NCBI GenBank assembly: GCA_033032175.1
Contig: CM065321.1
Coordinates: 13,786,501-13,850,500, forward strand
Length of the DNA: 64,000 bases
DNA from: Saturnia japonica
Lineage: Eukaryota > Arthropoda > Insecta > Lepidoptera > Saturniidae
Direction: 5' to 3'
The notes beneath the pieces were generated by a model. That model was not told the origin of the DNA, searched no databases, and saw only the letters and a program-made list of their open reading frames with translations. Shown piece by piece: positions 1 through 11,490 of this stretch. A program made the position numbers and the translations under genes. Position 1 is the first letter of the stretch; each line of letters starts with the position of its first letter.

Positions 1-840
1 CTTAAAGATGCACCTCGCTCTGGTCGCCCTGTTACGAATAAAATGGACGCCATTTTTGAAAAAGTGGAGCAAGATCGGCATATTAGTAGTTACGATGTAG
101 CTGAAGAACTGGAAATGACCACAAAATAGTTTTAACCCATTTGAAAAAAGCTGGCTATACCAAAAAGTTCGTATTTGGGTGCCATGCGAGCTCATTGAAA
201 GAACCTAATGAACCATGTACTCATTTGCGATTCATTATTGAGAAGTAATGAAACCGAACCGTTTTTGAAGAGATTGAATACTGACGATGAAAGTGGATCA
301 CGTACGACAAGAACGTGCGAAAAGGGTCGTGGTCTAAGGGCGGCCAGGCTTCACAGACTGGCTAAACCTGGGCTAACTCGAAATAAGGTGATGCTGTGTA
401 TATGGTGAGACTGGAAGGGCATTGTTCATTATGAGCTTTTTCATGTTCGATTCGGATCTCCACTGCCAACAACTGATGTGATTAAAGGAAGCAGTTGAGA
501 AAAAGCGGCCGGAATTGATCAACAGGAAGGCTGTGGTCTTTCACCACGATAACGCTAGACAACACACATCTTTAGCCACTGAGCAAAAATTAAGAGAGTT
601 TGGCTGGGAGGTGTTAGTGCATCCACCATATAGCCCTGACCTTGCACCTTCAGATTTTCACCTGTTTCGGTCTCTTCAGAATTCTTTAGATTCTCTAAGA
701 TTAATATCAAGAGAGGACTGCCAAAACTATTAGTCGCGTTTTTTTTATCAGAAGTCCCAAAGTTTCTACAGCAACGGAATCATTTCTCTATCTACAAAAC
801 GGCACATATATACCGTAAATAAAAGTTAAACTATTGATTT
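1..840 (+). mobile_element. mariner transposon relic, 5' end outside window
   Basis: Decayed mariner-family (IS630/Tc1-mariner) transposase. Positions 1-129 read as the N-terminal helix-turn-helix region (SGRPVTNKMDAIFEKVEQDR, then SSYDVAEELEMT). An LTHLKKAGYTKK stretch follows in a shifted frame. Positions 208-408 hold the first catalytic block (NTDDE) and a diverged AKPGLTRNKVMLCIW segment. Positions 515-733 hold the second block (FHHDNARQHTS and PPYSPDLAPSDFHLF), which carries the second and third acidic residues of the D,D34D triad. The reading frame changes several times and stops interrupt it, so it cannot encode an active enzyme. The C-terminal coding relic fades near 828. No terminal inverted repeat was identified. 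Family assignment is firm; subfamily (mauritiana or cecropia-like) is a guess. Confidence 0.9.
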
Positions 841-939
841 ACGCGGTACACCTCTAGTAAAGCTCCAAGTAGAGGATGCTTTTTCCGACATCTTAACAAT
901 CATCGCCATATTCCGGTTAATTTACACAAAACTTTAATG

Positions 940-1110
940 AATTATATTCATAAACCTTTCTCATTTATCACTTTATGCATTGATGCATACCGTATAAAAA
1001 TCCGTTCGGTAGTTTATGAGTTTATCGCGTTCAGACGCACAGACAGACACTGCTCGGCAGGGAGGGAGACTTTATTTTATAATATAGTAAGTCGTGTATA
1101 TCGACTTTTT
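940..1110 (-). repeat. interspersed repeat fragment (Helitron-like/RTE-like tail)
   Basis: Contains the 'aaaaatccgttcggtagttt' and 'cagacagacac' words that recur near the ends of other elements in this window (e.g. 63480-63680, 51470-51500). No boundary could be set; class is inferred from these shared words only. Confidence 0.4.
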
Positions 1111-1574
1111 TACATAGTATATTTTCAAGAATTGTCGTTACACTATGCCATTTTAGCACAAATAAATACCTATAACGCTTTTCCAATAATTTGGTAGCAA
1201 AATCAAATTTGTTACAAAAACGTACCATTGGACGCTTATGGCACCAGGCCACACAATCGATTTCAATAAATTTGCTGTAAATAAATTGATCGAAATTTAC
1301 TTGTCAGTTACAAGTGTTATTTTGTTTTATATTCGATTGATTTGCAATCGAATATCTAGACCGTTAGACGAATATAAATAGAGTTATCGGGTTTTATTTA
1401 TCTCTGTTCCAAACAACGGTCCGGTGCGCCGTCGATCCTTTTTCCAGTTCATTCGGTTTGAAACGGTCCCGTCCATAACATTGTCTTCTGAACTTCACGT
1501 GCCATTGATCGCTTTTTCAGTGCTAGATATGTATTCTAATACTCTATCAACTTAGAATATAATAATTTATATCT
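1111..1574. other. no gene seen; promoter-like TATAAATA
   Basis: No exon or recognisable repeat. A TATAAATA box near 1372 is followed by a moderately GC-rich stretch (1410-1500). A short hairpin-like word pair (attcgattgatttgcaatcg) lies just upstream. It could be part of an unrecognised LTR or a dead promoter. Confidence 0.3.
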
Positions 1575-2033
1575 TCTATACAATTAATAAAATTTATATG
1601 TCTGTTTGTAATGATATAAACAGCTTTTTACTAAATACATATTAAAGTGTACCTTACCGTTACATATAACAAAAAAAAATTTTTTTTTTAATATTTGTCT
1701 GTCGTATCTGTCTGTTTGTTCTGTGTAATCTCTCAAACGGCTGGACCGATTTTGACATGACTTTCAGAACTAGGACTACTTTTATTTTAGAAAAAGAATT
1801 AGGGTTCCGCGCAAATATGAAACAATTCGGAAAAAGGACGATTTTGGGGCGCTTAGATGGCTTAAGAGACATCAAATTAATGAATACAAAATTGTAGATT
1901 TAAAAAAGTCCTACAAATAGTCAGTCAGTCATTGACTATACAATAACCAGGAACGGGGGCTGAACTATTCGCCCGTGCGTCCGATCGAAGACATTCTATA
2001 GTACACGCAAGGCGCAGCCGCGGGCACAGCTAC
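1575..2033 (+). mobile_element. non-autonomous Helitron-like element, family A (copy 1)
   Basis: Starts TCTATACAATTAATAAAAT and ends GCCGCGGGCACAGCTAC, where other copies end in CTAG. The internal 'ggaccgattttgacatgac' and 'ttagggttccgcgcaaa' words match the copies at 8417, 22276 and 33710. The TC start, GC-rich palindrome-like 3' end and CTAG terminus fit Helitron termini. About 460 bp, no coding sequence. Confidence 0.65.
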
Positions 2034-2174
2034 AAGGTTTATAAAAACTTAAAAAATTTGTCCCAGTTAACTCATCATCGTTCAGCTCCAAACTACTAAG
2101 GACAGAAATGATAAATTTGGCAGAGCGATTGATTTTATATTGGATCAGATATGTCAATTCCATACATTTTTTTC

Positions 2175-2515
2175 GTTTTCGTTAGCTTAACGATTGTAGA
2201 AAAGGAACTTGGCTAGGGCCCCAGGTATGACTACCAATAGTAGCATGCTAAGGGCGTATCGCGTCCAGTAATTAAGCGGGGTGATGGGGACATGTATCAC
2301 CATGCCAATGGTAATAAACTCGATACAGTGATTCTCTTTGGTTTGCCGCGTTTCGAGACCAGCCAGTGCATATTCGGCTACCAAGAGGCATGGAGGCAAG
2401 CATGACAGCAACTCGCGATAAATTGACGTTAACCATAAGGGCTCTGAAGCCTCAGACAGCTTTTACAAGTTCACCGTGGCTTGGGGGCGATTGGCGCACT
2501 TAGCTGCGAAAGAGT
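2175..2515 (+). repeat. interspersed repeat family N
   Basis: Two stretches recur elsewhere: 2175-2225 (ttaacgattgtagaaaagg...cttggctaggg) matches 58775-58830, and 2450-2510 (cagcttttacaagttcaccg) matches 61405-61460 and, inverted, 24740-24790. Class unknown. Confidence 0.5.
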
Positions 2516-2958
2516 GACTTACAGTCAGAGTGACTTACAGGCACTTTGCCATGCTACTTATTTTGGAATCCTTGCAATACTTGTATTGATTCGCCGGTGT
2601 TATTTCTACCGAATATTCCACACGTGGTTTGTTAAACAACTACCTATATACAAGTTGAAATCATTACGAAACGTATAATTATATTGCATATACGATCGAG
2701 ATTCGGATCGGGAAGTAGGGCAATTCGGAATAACTGTTGCTAAAGTTGCTAAAATATCACGTAAAATTATTATATCATAATATTATTATAAGCATAATTT
2801 ATTCATCAGTATAATAGTATTAACAAATAACCATCATACATTAGATAATTCTGATATGTTTAAATTTAACGGTCGGATTTTTTTATCAAAAATTAATATT
2901 TTGTTTACTATAGAAAAAGTTGAGATCGTGGTTACGCTGTGTAGCGTTATATTAATGA
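2516..2958. other. no feature recognised
   Basis: AT-rich sequence without exon-like coding or repeat words shared with the rest of the window. Confidence 0.4.
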
Positions 2959-3220
2959 CTAGCCGTGCCCCACAGTTTCACCCGTTTTAAATGTATTCTA
3001 CCAATACCGATACAACGCACTCACTATTATTATTCTCACTTCACGGGCTTGTTTACAGCTTGACAGATTTTTTGACGTTCATGGTTACTGCTTCACTCTT
3101 TAGAATCATAGCGTGATGCTATATAGCTTATAATATTCCTTAATAAATAACCTATAAAATTCAGAAAGAGTTTTTCAAATCTGACCAGTAGAGAGAACAG
3201 CGCGATCAAACAAACAATAA
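2959..3220 (-). mobile_element. Helitron-like element, family B (copy 1)
   Basis: Begins ctagccgtgccccacagttt, the reverse complement of a CTAG-type Helitron 3' end. It shares a long word set (acagcttgacagatt, ttcatggttactgcttc, tatatagctta) with 48390-48510 and 51223-51550. The inner end has cgcgatcaaacaaac. Confidence 0.5.
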
Positions 3221-3732
3221 AGAAAATCTATTGTTCTTTATAATACTTAATTAAATATACCCTTGAGAATAAAAGTTAGAACCTTTCTGATTGTTTTTTT
3301 TCTAAATAGCGCTATATGTTCATATTAATTATTTAATTAAATATTTCAGGTTCAAAAACCGGTTCAACTACAAGCTGCTTATATTCAGCGATATTTATTT
3401 AGTAAACAAGTCCGCGGGTAAACGAAATAACTTCAATATTTTCTCGCGATTAATTATTTCTCATGATACACATTTATTATACCTATAAATAAATTATAAT
3501 CATTTCTGTAGGCAATTAATGGCGGTTGGCAACGAGCTGGCCCTTAATTGTTGATACACGAACCGAGATGTCGATGGAAAAGCTAGTTTTAAGTAGGTTA
3601 CGATACTAACTGGATATTATTAATATGCAAATGGCGGCACTATTAAAATTAATAGCATATAATATGTTTATAAATGAAAAGTTATTTTTATAGTAGTAAT
3701 GTGTGTTAGTAAGCTGATAAGAGGTGTCTTTA
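3221..3732. other. no feature recognised
   Basis: AT-rich intergenic sequence with no coding signal and no repeat I could match. Confidence 0.4.
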
Positions 3733-4068
3733 GACTGCGTATTCACCAGAGATGTGTTAGCTAGTTAGGCGGTTGTGATGGTTCTCACCAAAGCTGTGCG
3801 AGACGCTTACGCGTTACGAGGATGCGTAGCGAAACTGTCAAACAGTGTACAGCTGAGTGGTGCGACCTTGCGTAGCATTCCAGTAGGTCTAGTTCTCCAC
3901 ACCGTGTCGCACACATTCCTCGCTGATATCTCTCGCTTTTTTGTATGCTCCGCTAGTCCTTTTCCAGCAAAGCTGCGCTAAACGAGGCTAGAAAAAAGAA
4001 GTAATCCTATTGGTAGATTCTTCATTTACCGCTCAATTACCTCGAACATCTCTGTTGGATATGCGGCC
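3733..4068. mobile_element. MITE with TTA target duplication (Harbinger-like)
   Basis: The ends form an imperfect inverted repeat of about 40 bp: GACTGCGTATTCACCAGAGA at the left, and the reverse complement of the right end reads GGCCGCATATCCAACAGAGA. TTA lies directly outside both ends (3730-3732 and 4069-4071). A 3-bp TTA duplication with GC-rich ends is typical of PIF/Harbinger MITEs. The 68-codon open frame at 3775 has no homology I recognise and is not a gene. Confidence 0.65.
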
Positions 4069-5554
4069 TTATCATCCATCACTAGGTTAACTGTTAAGAA
4101 TGTCCGTAAACGATGTAAACGGACCGACCAAGGTTCCGGAAAAATACTTAACATTTAAAAAAGAGATTTAATTTACCTGATAGTGATTTTAAACATGAAT
4201 AAAATTTTTTTTCATTAATTATCAACAGATTAATTCATTTCATAGTTTTTTTTTTACGGCACAGAAAAAGAATTGTGCTGGTGACGATTTCGGAAGTTGT
4301 CGTTGTCATATTAGTCTGCAGAAATGTCTATTCACACCTCGTTTCAAAAGCCCTATAAATATCGTAAGGGGGAAGGAACATGCTGGCCGGGAGGCGGCTC
4401 CACATATTCACAGTACAGTAAACAAGAATTTGTAAATTTCTTTGTTCTTACCGATATGGATGCTACCATTTACTCTGTCTTCGAATACCAGCTTGCTTGA
4501 TTGTGAAGTGGAAGGGAAATGATAGGATAAGGTCAAACAGCTCTTAGGAAAACGTCAAACAACTCTTTTTAAAATGAAGTCGAAATTTAATTACACTATT
4601 GTAGAAGAACTATTGCAAAGGGAGGATCTTCCGACCAGACGGGTGTTATGTCTGGCGGGCAGCTGCCCAACGGTTGTAGTTGGGTTCTTGTATGTATACT
4701 CAATTGAAGAGTTAATTTCTATAGCGCGATGTAGGATGCGTCGTATGTGGCTCGATAGATGTCGCTATGTGTCGCTACACTATTTTAAGACCGCTAAAAT
4801 TAACTTTTCTCTCTAAACGTGTTAAAATAATTGACGAACTTTACCTCTCGGTTGTTTTGTCACGTTCATCACGTGGCCAAGGGGCACGTGTTGCGAACAG
4901 AAATGACGTGCATTACATAGTGTAAATAATGGCACATGGTTTTTGCTTTATGTACGCTATAAACAGCATCATGTTACTTTTAACATATTGTAACGTTATA
5001 TCTACAATAACGTAATAAAAAAGAATGTGGTGTCGTGGGACACCAGGTAGGAACGAAGTTCCTTCGGTTAATGTAGAATCGACACAATTTGCAAAAAAAA
5101 TCGTGCTCAATTTTATGTAGATTTTCTTGATTTTTCTCTTAAATTTTTACTGATTAGTTTTTATGTAAGTACAGGAAAGTATTTATGAAATTCATTATTT
5201 TAGGAAATAATAAATTACGTAAAATAAAAAAGAATTGTAATTGAAATTATCAATTAAAATAACAAAATATGTCTCTTTATTTTTGTTTGACAACATAAAA
5301 TTACATATAAATAGAAATAATTACAATACAAAAAAAGGTATTATACACTACTCGCTTTTGTACACGACTGTCGCGCCTGCGCACGTCTCATTTAACGGTT
5401 TTATTCCACGGACTTTTTCTTACGGTTTTACTATCACATTTTTTTCAGTTCGGTCGCGCAGCAAAATCCCTGTCTCCTCCAAGATTGCCGTAAAAACTTC
5501 GTTCCAAAAAAAAATGTACAGAACCTGGTCTTTTATTAAAATATAGAAAAGGTT
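4069..5554. other. unrecognised intergenic sequence
   Basis: No exon found. 4860-4990 resembles the 9355-9440 segment of the duplicated region (gaaatgacg, ttgctttatg words). 4370-4430 is GC-richer and looks repeat-derived, but I cannot name it. Open frames here are short and featureless. Confidence 0.35.
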
Positions 5555-6057
5555 TTGTACAAATCATTTAACGCTCGTATGGTACCCAAATGCATTTACG
5601 GCCGGATCGCTATCGGGCGTCTTCGAGAGTGCTCGGGATTCTTCAGTTAGATGCGCCTGAGCTGATATAAGGTTCGGCCGCGTCACCTATTAATTGTGAG
5701 TTGCTGTCTACGCGTGTATTAATTGTTGTCATGGCTCACGACCAATCTTACGTTTCGTACTTTAACTAGTGAAATCTACTTGGATCCTGCTGGGATCACC
5801 TTATCGTTAGATACATTACCATCGGCATCCATCTGACCATCTACCCTCCTGCTGACAATTCCACCAAATCCGTGGGCGCGGCCGAGCAGTTGCAGAGACT
5901 GCCAACGGCATCTTGGAGTTGTTCTATCAGGCCAGTACTTCAGACTACCTACCGGCGGAACACCACAGTGGGCGGAAGCGGGAATAAAATTACCTATTAC
6001 TGTCAAGGGCTTTTTATTAAATCCCACCGCCTACCGCGACTAGCATTCGGGTTACGG
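5555..6057 (+). mobile_element. putative 5' LTR of gypsy-like retrotransposon
   Basis: Lies directly before a primer-binding-like site and the gag gene. It has a TATA-like gctgatataagg near 5655 and an AATAAA near 5984, as an LTR would. No second copy of this sequence was found in the window, so the LTR assignment rests on position and signals only. The left boundary (tgtacaaatc) is a guess. Confidence 0.4.
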
Positions 6058-6075
6058 TGGCGCGCAACGTTATTA
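6058..6075 (+). other. putative retroviral-type primer-binding site
   Basis: TGGCGCGCAACGTTATTAA resembles the TGGCGCCCAACGT primer-binding sites used by many insect LTR elements, with one mismatch in the first 13 bases. It is correctly placed between the putative LTR and gag. Confidence 0.4.
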
Positions 6076-6469
6076 ACCTTGCTTCCAATCATTGCGGTGT
6101 TGCGTTTTTTTCCATCGCTTGTAGGTCTCAGCCAGCCTGTGAACGAGAAGGTGACTGCATCGGGAACTGGTACGTTGTTTAAATACCTGCAGTAATTTTA
6201 ATTATTCCGCTAGTTTTTGTAGTGCTTGTGATTAATTCATTAATATATGTATCTTCTAGTAGGTAGTGACAAATAAAGTACCAACAGCAATAAATATTTA
6301 ATTATATCCCTTAGCATTACACCTATTCGTATTAGAATTGATTGCTGTAAAGAACAGTAACGTAGTTATAAAATTAGATACAGTATTACTTCTTATTATT
6401 ATTATTGTTTTGTTCTATTATTTTTCTATTTTTTGCATATTGTATTTTTTTCTGTTTTCTTGTTTTACA

Positions 6470-7925
6470 ATGGGAACTCACTTTATCAAGTATTTCCTAC
6501 TTAATAAACAGGAGCTCACATACGAAGTGCTTAACCGTGGCGAAGAACCGGCGTCTAATGTATTAGAGTTGCGTAAACAGATACCTAAACTTTGTTCAAT
6601 AATACCTAGTGATGAACTTTGCGAATCAGGGCTTGAGGTCGTCGTTGACTGTGAAGGCTTTCATAATTCCTTATCTGAACTATCTACCCGGGTTAACGTT
6701 CTGTCGGAAAAAATATGATTTTAATTTGTTCGAGCGATCTAAAGCACTGCATAATCATATTTATCACCGCTTGAGAAGGATTGATAGATCTGATAATTCT
6801 TTTACCAGGAAAATTAATTCCCTAAATAAAGAATTCGAATCACTATCAGTAAAACTACTTTCTATGCAAAACATCGACATTGCTCAAAGTGCTACAGCTG
6901 CTGAAAACACTAGTCAAGCACAGTCATCTCCACTACTAGAACAAACACCTATTATTTCAGTCCAATGTCAACACACGCTAACTAGCGAACTTGCTAAATT
7001 AAAATATGACGGTATGACATGTGTCCGTGCGTTTGTGCAAAAAGTTAACGAGTACAGAACTGTGCGCAATCTACCCACAGATAAATTATTAATGTACGCT
7101 TCAGAGATTTTTACCGGGAACGCACTACACTGGTACCGTAGCGTTCGTGATACAGTTTCGATCTGGGAACAACTCATCTCACTATTAGTTCAGGACTTCA
7201 GCCCGGTTGATTATAATTACAAACTCCTAGCAGAAATTCGTAATAGAACTCAAGGTGAAACAGAAAATATTATAATATATTTGTCTATTATGTCTGAACT
7301 TTTTTCACGATTATCTAGTCCTGTTTCGGAACAGGATAAGTTGGACATCCTTCTACACAATATACGCCCTTGCTATTCTACTGTATTAGCATCCTATGTA
7401 ACTGGAATTGATTCGATTGCGACATTTCGTAAATTATGCTCAAATTATGAAAAGATTCAGTGCCTGTCGTCTCAATTCCATGAACCACCTAAGCCATCTA
7501 TTGGGACTCTGGCTCCTGATTTAGCTTATGTTGGGGCTGAACCCAAGCATATACAGTATAAAACTAATTATTATAATTTTAGAAAATCGAATCACCAATC
7601 TAATAATAATTACAATAAAAGTTACTATTCTAAGAATAATCACAATAACAGCCCGGTATCGGCTATTGTACCTAGCTCTAGTACGTCAGCCTCAAAAACT
7701 ATATTCTGTCCACGTTGCCGCAATAACGATCATTCCTTGAGACAATTTACACAGGATCGCTACCCAATTTGCTTCAAATGTGGTCTAAAAACTTTACTTA
7801 ACCAAACTGTCCACAATGTCACCCTGACCAGAACCAAAAAAACTAGCTACGGAAGATTGTTACGGCGCCCAAAAATACCCAAACATCTTACAAATTTGAT
7901 AAACAAGACTGGAAAACTTGGTTAG
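6470..7925 (+). pseudogene. LTR retrotransposon gag, frameshifted
   Basis: Gag-like structural protein of a gypsy-like retrotransposon. The probable start ATG at 6470 opens a frame (MGTHFIKYFLLNKQELTYEV) that ends at 6718. Coding continues in another frame from about 6715, at an A-rich run, to 7925, so the gene carries a frameshift. The middle shows the retrotransposon gag fold signature: ALHWYRS, then LLVQDFSPVDY, then LAEIRNRTQGETENI. A basic, Asn-rich stretch follows, then a CPRCRNNDH...YPICFKCG cysteine/histidine cluster that looks like a zinc knuckle. The stop at 7925 is itself probably due to a small indel, since sequence in the neighbouring frame stays open. The 3' third is duplicated at 11489-12006. 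Neighbours: putative LTR upstream, protease stub downstream, no reverse transcriptase. Confidence 0.8.
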
Positions 7926-7996
7926 CTACTGTAAAACTTTTGCTTCCAGTTATTCTATTGCAACAATCTTTGATAAAAAAACCTGACAATTATATA

Positions 7997-8086
7997 CGTC
8001 CCTATGTTACGATTAATATAGGAGAATTATCAGTTTGCGGTCTTCTTGATTCAGGATCAGCTGTGACTATATTGGGTAATAACTAA
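7997..8086 (+). pseudogene. aspartic protease (retropepsin) stub
   Basis: Reads RPYVTINIGEL...LLDSGSAVTILG then stop. The D-S-G motif within a hydrophobic LLDSG-AVTIL context is the active-site loop of retropepsins. It follows gag in a different frame, as in LTR retrotransposons, but stops after the first active-site loop. No flap region, reverse transcriptase or integrase follows. A second copy lies near 12080-12170. Confidence 0.65.
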
Positions 8087-8242
8087 TAATTCACATAAAA
8101 AATTATTATCTTCTTCCCTAACAATTACTAAATGTGATGCCTTCCAATCATTTATATCAGCTGGCGGCCACAAGTTACCAACAATAGGTTTTATTAACCA
8201 ACCTATTACATTTAAAAATTAATTTCATCACTTAAAAGCAAT

Positions 8243-8370
8243 ATAAATCCGCATTAGCACACTATGTGCGCTGGACAGTCGTTAATATATTATCTGAGTG
8301 GCCAATACATTCATAACGATGGTAAACCCTGTGGTCAATACTCCTGACTCTGTAGTTGCAGCTTAAATAT
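8243..8370 (+). repeat. repeat family F, fragment 1
   Basis: Shares 'tataaatccgcattagcaca' and 'caatactcctgactctgtag' words with 9450-9570. The two stretches are diverged copies of one sequence, possibly LTR-derived. In copy 2 of the duplication the equivalent is truncated at 12404. Confidence 0.5.
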
Positions 8371-8416
8371 ATGTACATTGAAGGAAAATATCTACATAAA
8401 TATATTATATAATAAA

Positions 8417-8929
8417 CTAGCGGTGCCCGCGGCTTCGCTCACGTGGACAACAGAATAACCGCGCGAATCTTGCTCCCCGCTCCCGGTTATTTTAAAGACC
8501 GAAATACTTATTGTGGGTGTTTCTTAGAAGATAAACGTATACTCTTGCTACCTTTTTTGTAGGTCTTTTTAATATCTATAATAGTTGAGTAGATTAATTT
8601 GCTATAATATCTCTAATGGTTTATTCAGCGTAAGCCATTTAAGCGCCCCAAATGATTCACCATGTCCAGTTTTTTTATTTGTGCGGAACCCTAATTCTAT
8701 TTCTAAAATAAAAGTAGCCTATGTTACTTCCTATATATTCAGCTATCTACCAATGAAAGTCCCGTCAAAATCGGTCCAACCGTTTCGGAGATTACCCGGA
8801 ACAAACAGACAGACAGACAAAAATTTAGATTTTTTGTTATGGGTATCGTATATACTTTGAAACGCATTTAGTAAATAGCTGTTATTTTGACATTATAAAG
8901 AGACATTTCAATTTTGTTAATTGTATAGA
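8417..8929 (-). mobile_element. non-autonomous Helitron-like element, family A (copy 2)
   Basis: The plus strand reads A|CTAGCGGTGCCCGCGGCTTC...TTAATTGTATAGA|T, so on the minus strand the element is A|TC...CTAG|T, the Helitron target pattern. About 513 bp, non-coding, with the tgcggaaccctaattct, ccgtcaaaatcggtccaacc and acagacagacag landmarks shared by the family. Confidence 0.7.
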
Positions 8930-8954
8930 TTAAAACTCTTATACAAATAAATAA

Positions 8955-9190
8955 CCTATTCATTTCGACCGTTCCATTGAACCCAAACACGATATCTCTG
9001 CTGTAAGTTGGTGAGGAGTTGGGTATCCTGCAGATTCTAGATAATACTGCAGCATCATGTCAAGGTTACCATATTCTTGCAATACCATCTGAGTAACAGA
9101 ATACCAAAATTTCGAATCGATCAGACCTGTGGAAGTTGTTCACATCCCTTCATCAAGTAGAAAAGTGCTGATAATCTGCAAACGACTGAA
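8955..9190 (-). repeat. repeat family G (inverted copy)
   Basis: Its reverse complement matches 33060-33255 (cagcagagatatctt, cctcaccaacttacag, catcaagtcaaggtt words) and more weakly 10560-10770. Non-coding; class unknown. Confidence 0.6.
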
Positions 9191-9439
9191 CAGTTTATTT
9201 TTTATCTCTTTGGGAGCTACGATGCCTCAAAATGATCAAGACACACATGTTGAACTTTTAACAGATCCCGCTACTTGCGTCGAGTTTAAAAATAAACAAT
9301 CTCTCGCTGCGTCCTCCGTTTTCTCTGTTGTCCGTGGTCCACCGTCACGTTTTACAACAGAAATGACGCGAGTTGCGTCTGTAAATGGCATGGTTTTGTT
9401 CTAATTTGCTTTATGTCTGCCACGAACATCTTCATGTTT

Positions 9440-9570
9440 CTTTCAAAGTATAAATCCGCATTAGCAAGCTATGTTCGCTTGACGCTGAACAATATGTCTG
9501 AATGACCATTATATTCATTAAGATGGTTGACCTTTCGATCAATACTCTTACTCTGTAGTTAAAAGTGTAA
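9440..9570 (+). repeat. repeat family F, fragment 2
   Basis: Diverged copy of 8243-8370, with 'tataaatccgcattagcaag' and 'caatactcttactctgtag'. Confidence 0.5.
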
Positions 9571-10470
9571 ATAGAAATGCAATGAAAAAAGTATCTAATT
9601 TAGTAACTAAAAATGGATTTTGGTAGTGTCATATGTGTAGAATTATTAACTCTAAAACAACTCGACCGATCATCATAAAAGTGGAGAAAACCGATAAGTT
9701 GAGCTGTGGTCGAGTAATTGACTACCTACTGGATAGGGCAGAACAACGTCTGCGGGACGAGCTAGTCTTATACGAAAAAGTTCTTTGTCGTACCGCGAAA
9801 CTGTGAAACCATTTCCCGGCCAATGTGTTCTCTCCTTACGATACCGGGTCCTTCAAGCGTAACGTGAAGAGATACTTATGCAAACTGGCATGACAGCGGT
9901 GACTGCCGCAGTTGTGTTTGAATTGTTCTTTGCTTACCAACAGATACAGTGTACCGCCAATTTGCCGAGTTACTATAAAAAATAATAACAATAATATATG
10001 AGAATAGCGCCTGACGGTTTGGTCATAGTAAAATTACATTGTTAATACTTAACTACGTCAAATGTTAAAGGGCTCAATGAAAACATTTTTTTAATACTTA
10101 AGAAAGAACAATGGTATTTACGTCGTCAGATTAGCCGATAACCTAACTAGGTGATTATAAACTGGCTGAATCTAAAACATGGAGCACTCAAGCGAGCCAC
10201 TAACCTACTTTCACTGTGTTTACGGTGATTGCTAACCACTCTATCTAAAATGACCTATCTCGCCAAATACTTCGTTTGTGGTGAGATTCGTATAAGAATC
10301 TTGAGATCTTTTTCACACAAGCTTCATGCCCTAATTATGTTGAAAATGCATTAGAACTTGGTCGTAAAAAAATATCGTAAGAATTTTAATGCCTGTATGA
10401 AAACATATAGGTTGAAGTTTTCTCGGAATTCAATACAAAGATAATACTTTTTAACAGCTGACGCAAACAG
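9571..10470. other. unrecognised sequence inside duplicated block
   Basis: Present twice (here and at about 13470-14370), but with no coding signal or nameable repeat. GC-richer around 9680-9990. Confidence 0.4.
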
Positions 10471-10479
10471 AGCGGAAGC

Positions 10480-10770
10480 GTGCTATCTCTCTATGGCATA
10501 GTAGTTCCCAAACGTATGAAGCAATTTTGGTTTAGTTTGTAGGTTTCTTGACCAAGAGTGTTCTTAACTATATTTCAAAAATGGCTGTTCAGGCGTTGGC
10601 ACATCATCAGCTATTTTTTAGTTGATGAAGCGATGTGAATGACTTCCACAGGTTTGACCAATACGAAATTTAGTATCCTGTTTCTTCAATGATATTCTAA
10701 GAACTAAAGCTTTGACCTTATGCTGCAGCGTGTCGTGTTTGTGCTCATTGGAATGGTCTCAATGAATAGG
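10480..10770 (+). repeat. repeat family G (direct copy)
   Basis: Resembles 32930-33260 (accaagagtgttcttaact, ttagttgatgaagcgatgtg, ctcattggaatggtctcaat). It lies inverted relative to 8955-9190 and about 1.3 kb from it. Confidence 0.6.
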
Positions 10771-11089
10771 TTTTTTATTATTTTTAGTTTACCTTGTGTG
10801 AAAAAAGTTTCTGAATGATAAAAAAAATATTCCGTGCGTAAGCGCACTCTATAAAACCCCGTCATGAGTTCATTGCTCTCCAGTATCACGCATACCGATT
10901 CTTTAAATACTCACATAACTCTTTGTTTATATGTTATTTATCGCATTAAGTTATTTATATATTTATAAAAGGTGCCTAAGCAATTTATTGTATTATTTAA
11001 TTTTACGATTGTGATTGAACTTCAACCGAACTTGTAATGAATTAATTCAAAAAAAATCTAATTAGTACATTTACACGAAGTCCTCAACG

Positions 11090-11324
11090 TAGGTTCCGTG
11101 CAAAAAAAAAATAGTCATGGTAAATCAATCTACGCTGAGTAAACCATAAGATATGTGTATATGAAATTAATGTAGGTACCCGACTACATAATTATAGATC
11201 TAAAAGAGTCAGCAAGAGCATAATTATGTCTATTTTCTAAAGATCACCCACAATAAGCATTTTTGTTTTCATAATAACCGAGCATTCTGGATGTACACGC
11301 GAGTACAGCCGCGAGCACAGCTAG
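11090..11324 (+). mobile_element. Helitron-like family A, 3' part
   Basis: The 3' half of family A ending cagccgcgagcacagctag|t. Immediately after it a second short 3' end occurs (about 11340-11374, gccgcgggcactgctag), suggesting one element inserted at the end of another. Duplicated at 15014-15248. Confidence 0.6.
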
Positions 11325-11490
11325 TAAAGAAATAATTCTGTAGTTAACGCATGCAGAGCCGCGGGCACTGCTAGCGAAATACTAAAATCGTTTGATTCTT
11401 AATATTACGTTTTATTCTGCTTTTGATTGTTTCAAACTTTATATCAAGAATATCTTTTTTTTTTTATTACGTAAGTATTTAAGGAAAGTT

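Larger units (their letters stand above)
7408..11454 (+). repeat. tandem segmental duplication, copy 1 (about 4.05 kb)
   Basis: Collinear with 11489-15380 at near-identity. Homology starts at 'ttgattcgattgcgacattt' inside gag and ends at 'tttatatcaagaatatc'. Copy 1 keeps about 190 bp (roughly 8325-8514, covering the Helitron 3' end) that copy 2 lacks. The copies are separated by a 34-bp T-rich filler (11455-11488). Confidence 0.95.

Noticed and set aside
5776..6195. overlapping frames of 83 and 107 codons on opposite strands
   Set aside because: Located in the putative LTR and leader; neither matches a known protein.
7528..7740. 70-codon frame inside gag
   Set aside because: Alternate frame of the gag coding sequence; its duplicate at 11609 has the same explanation.
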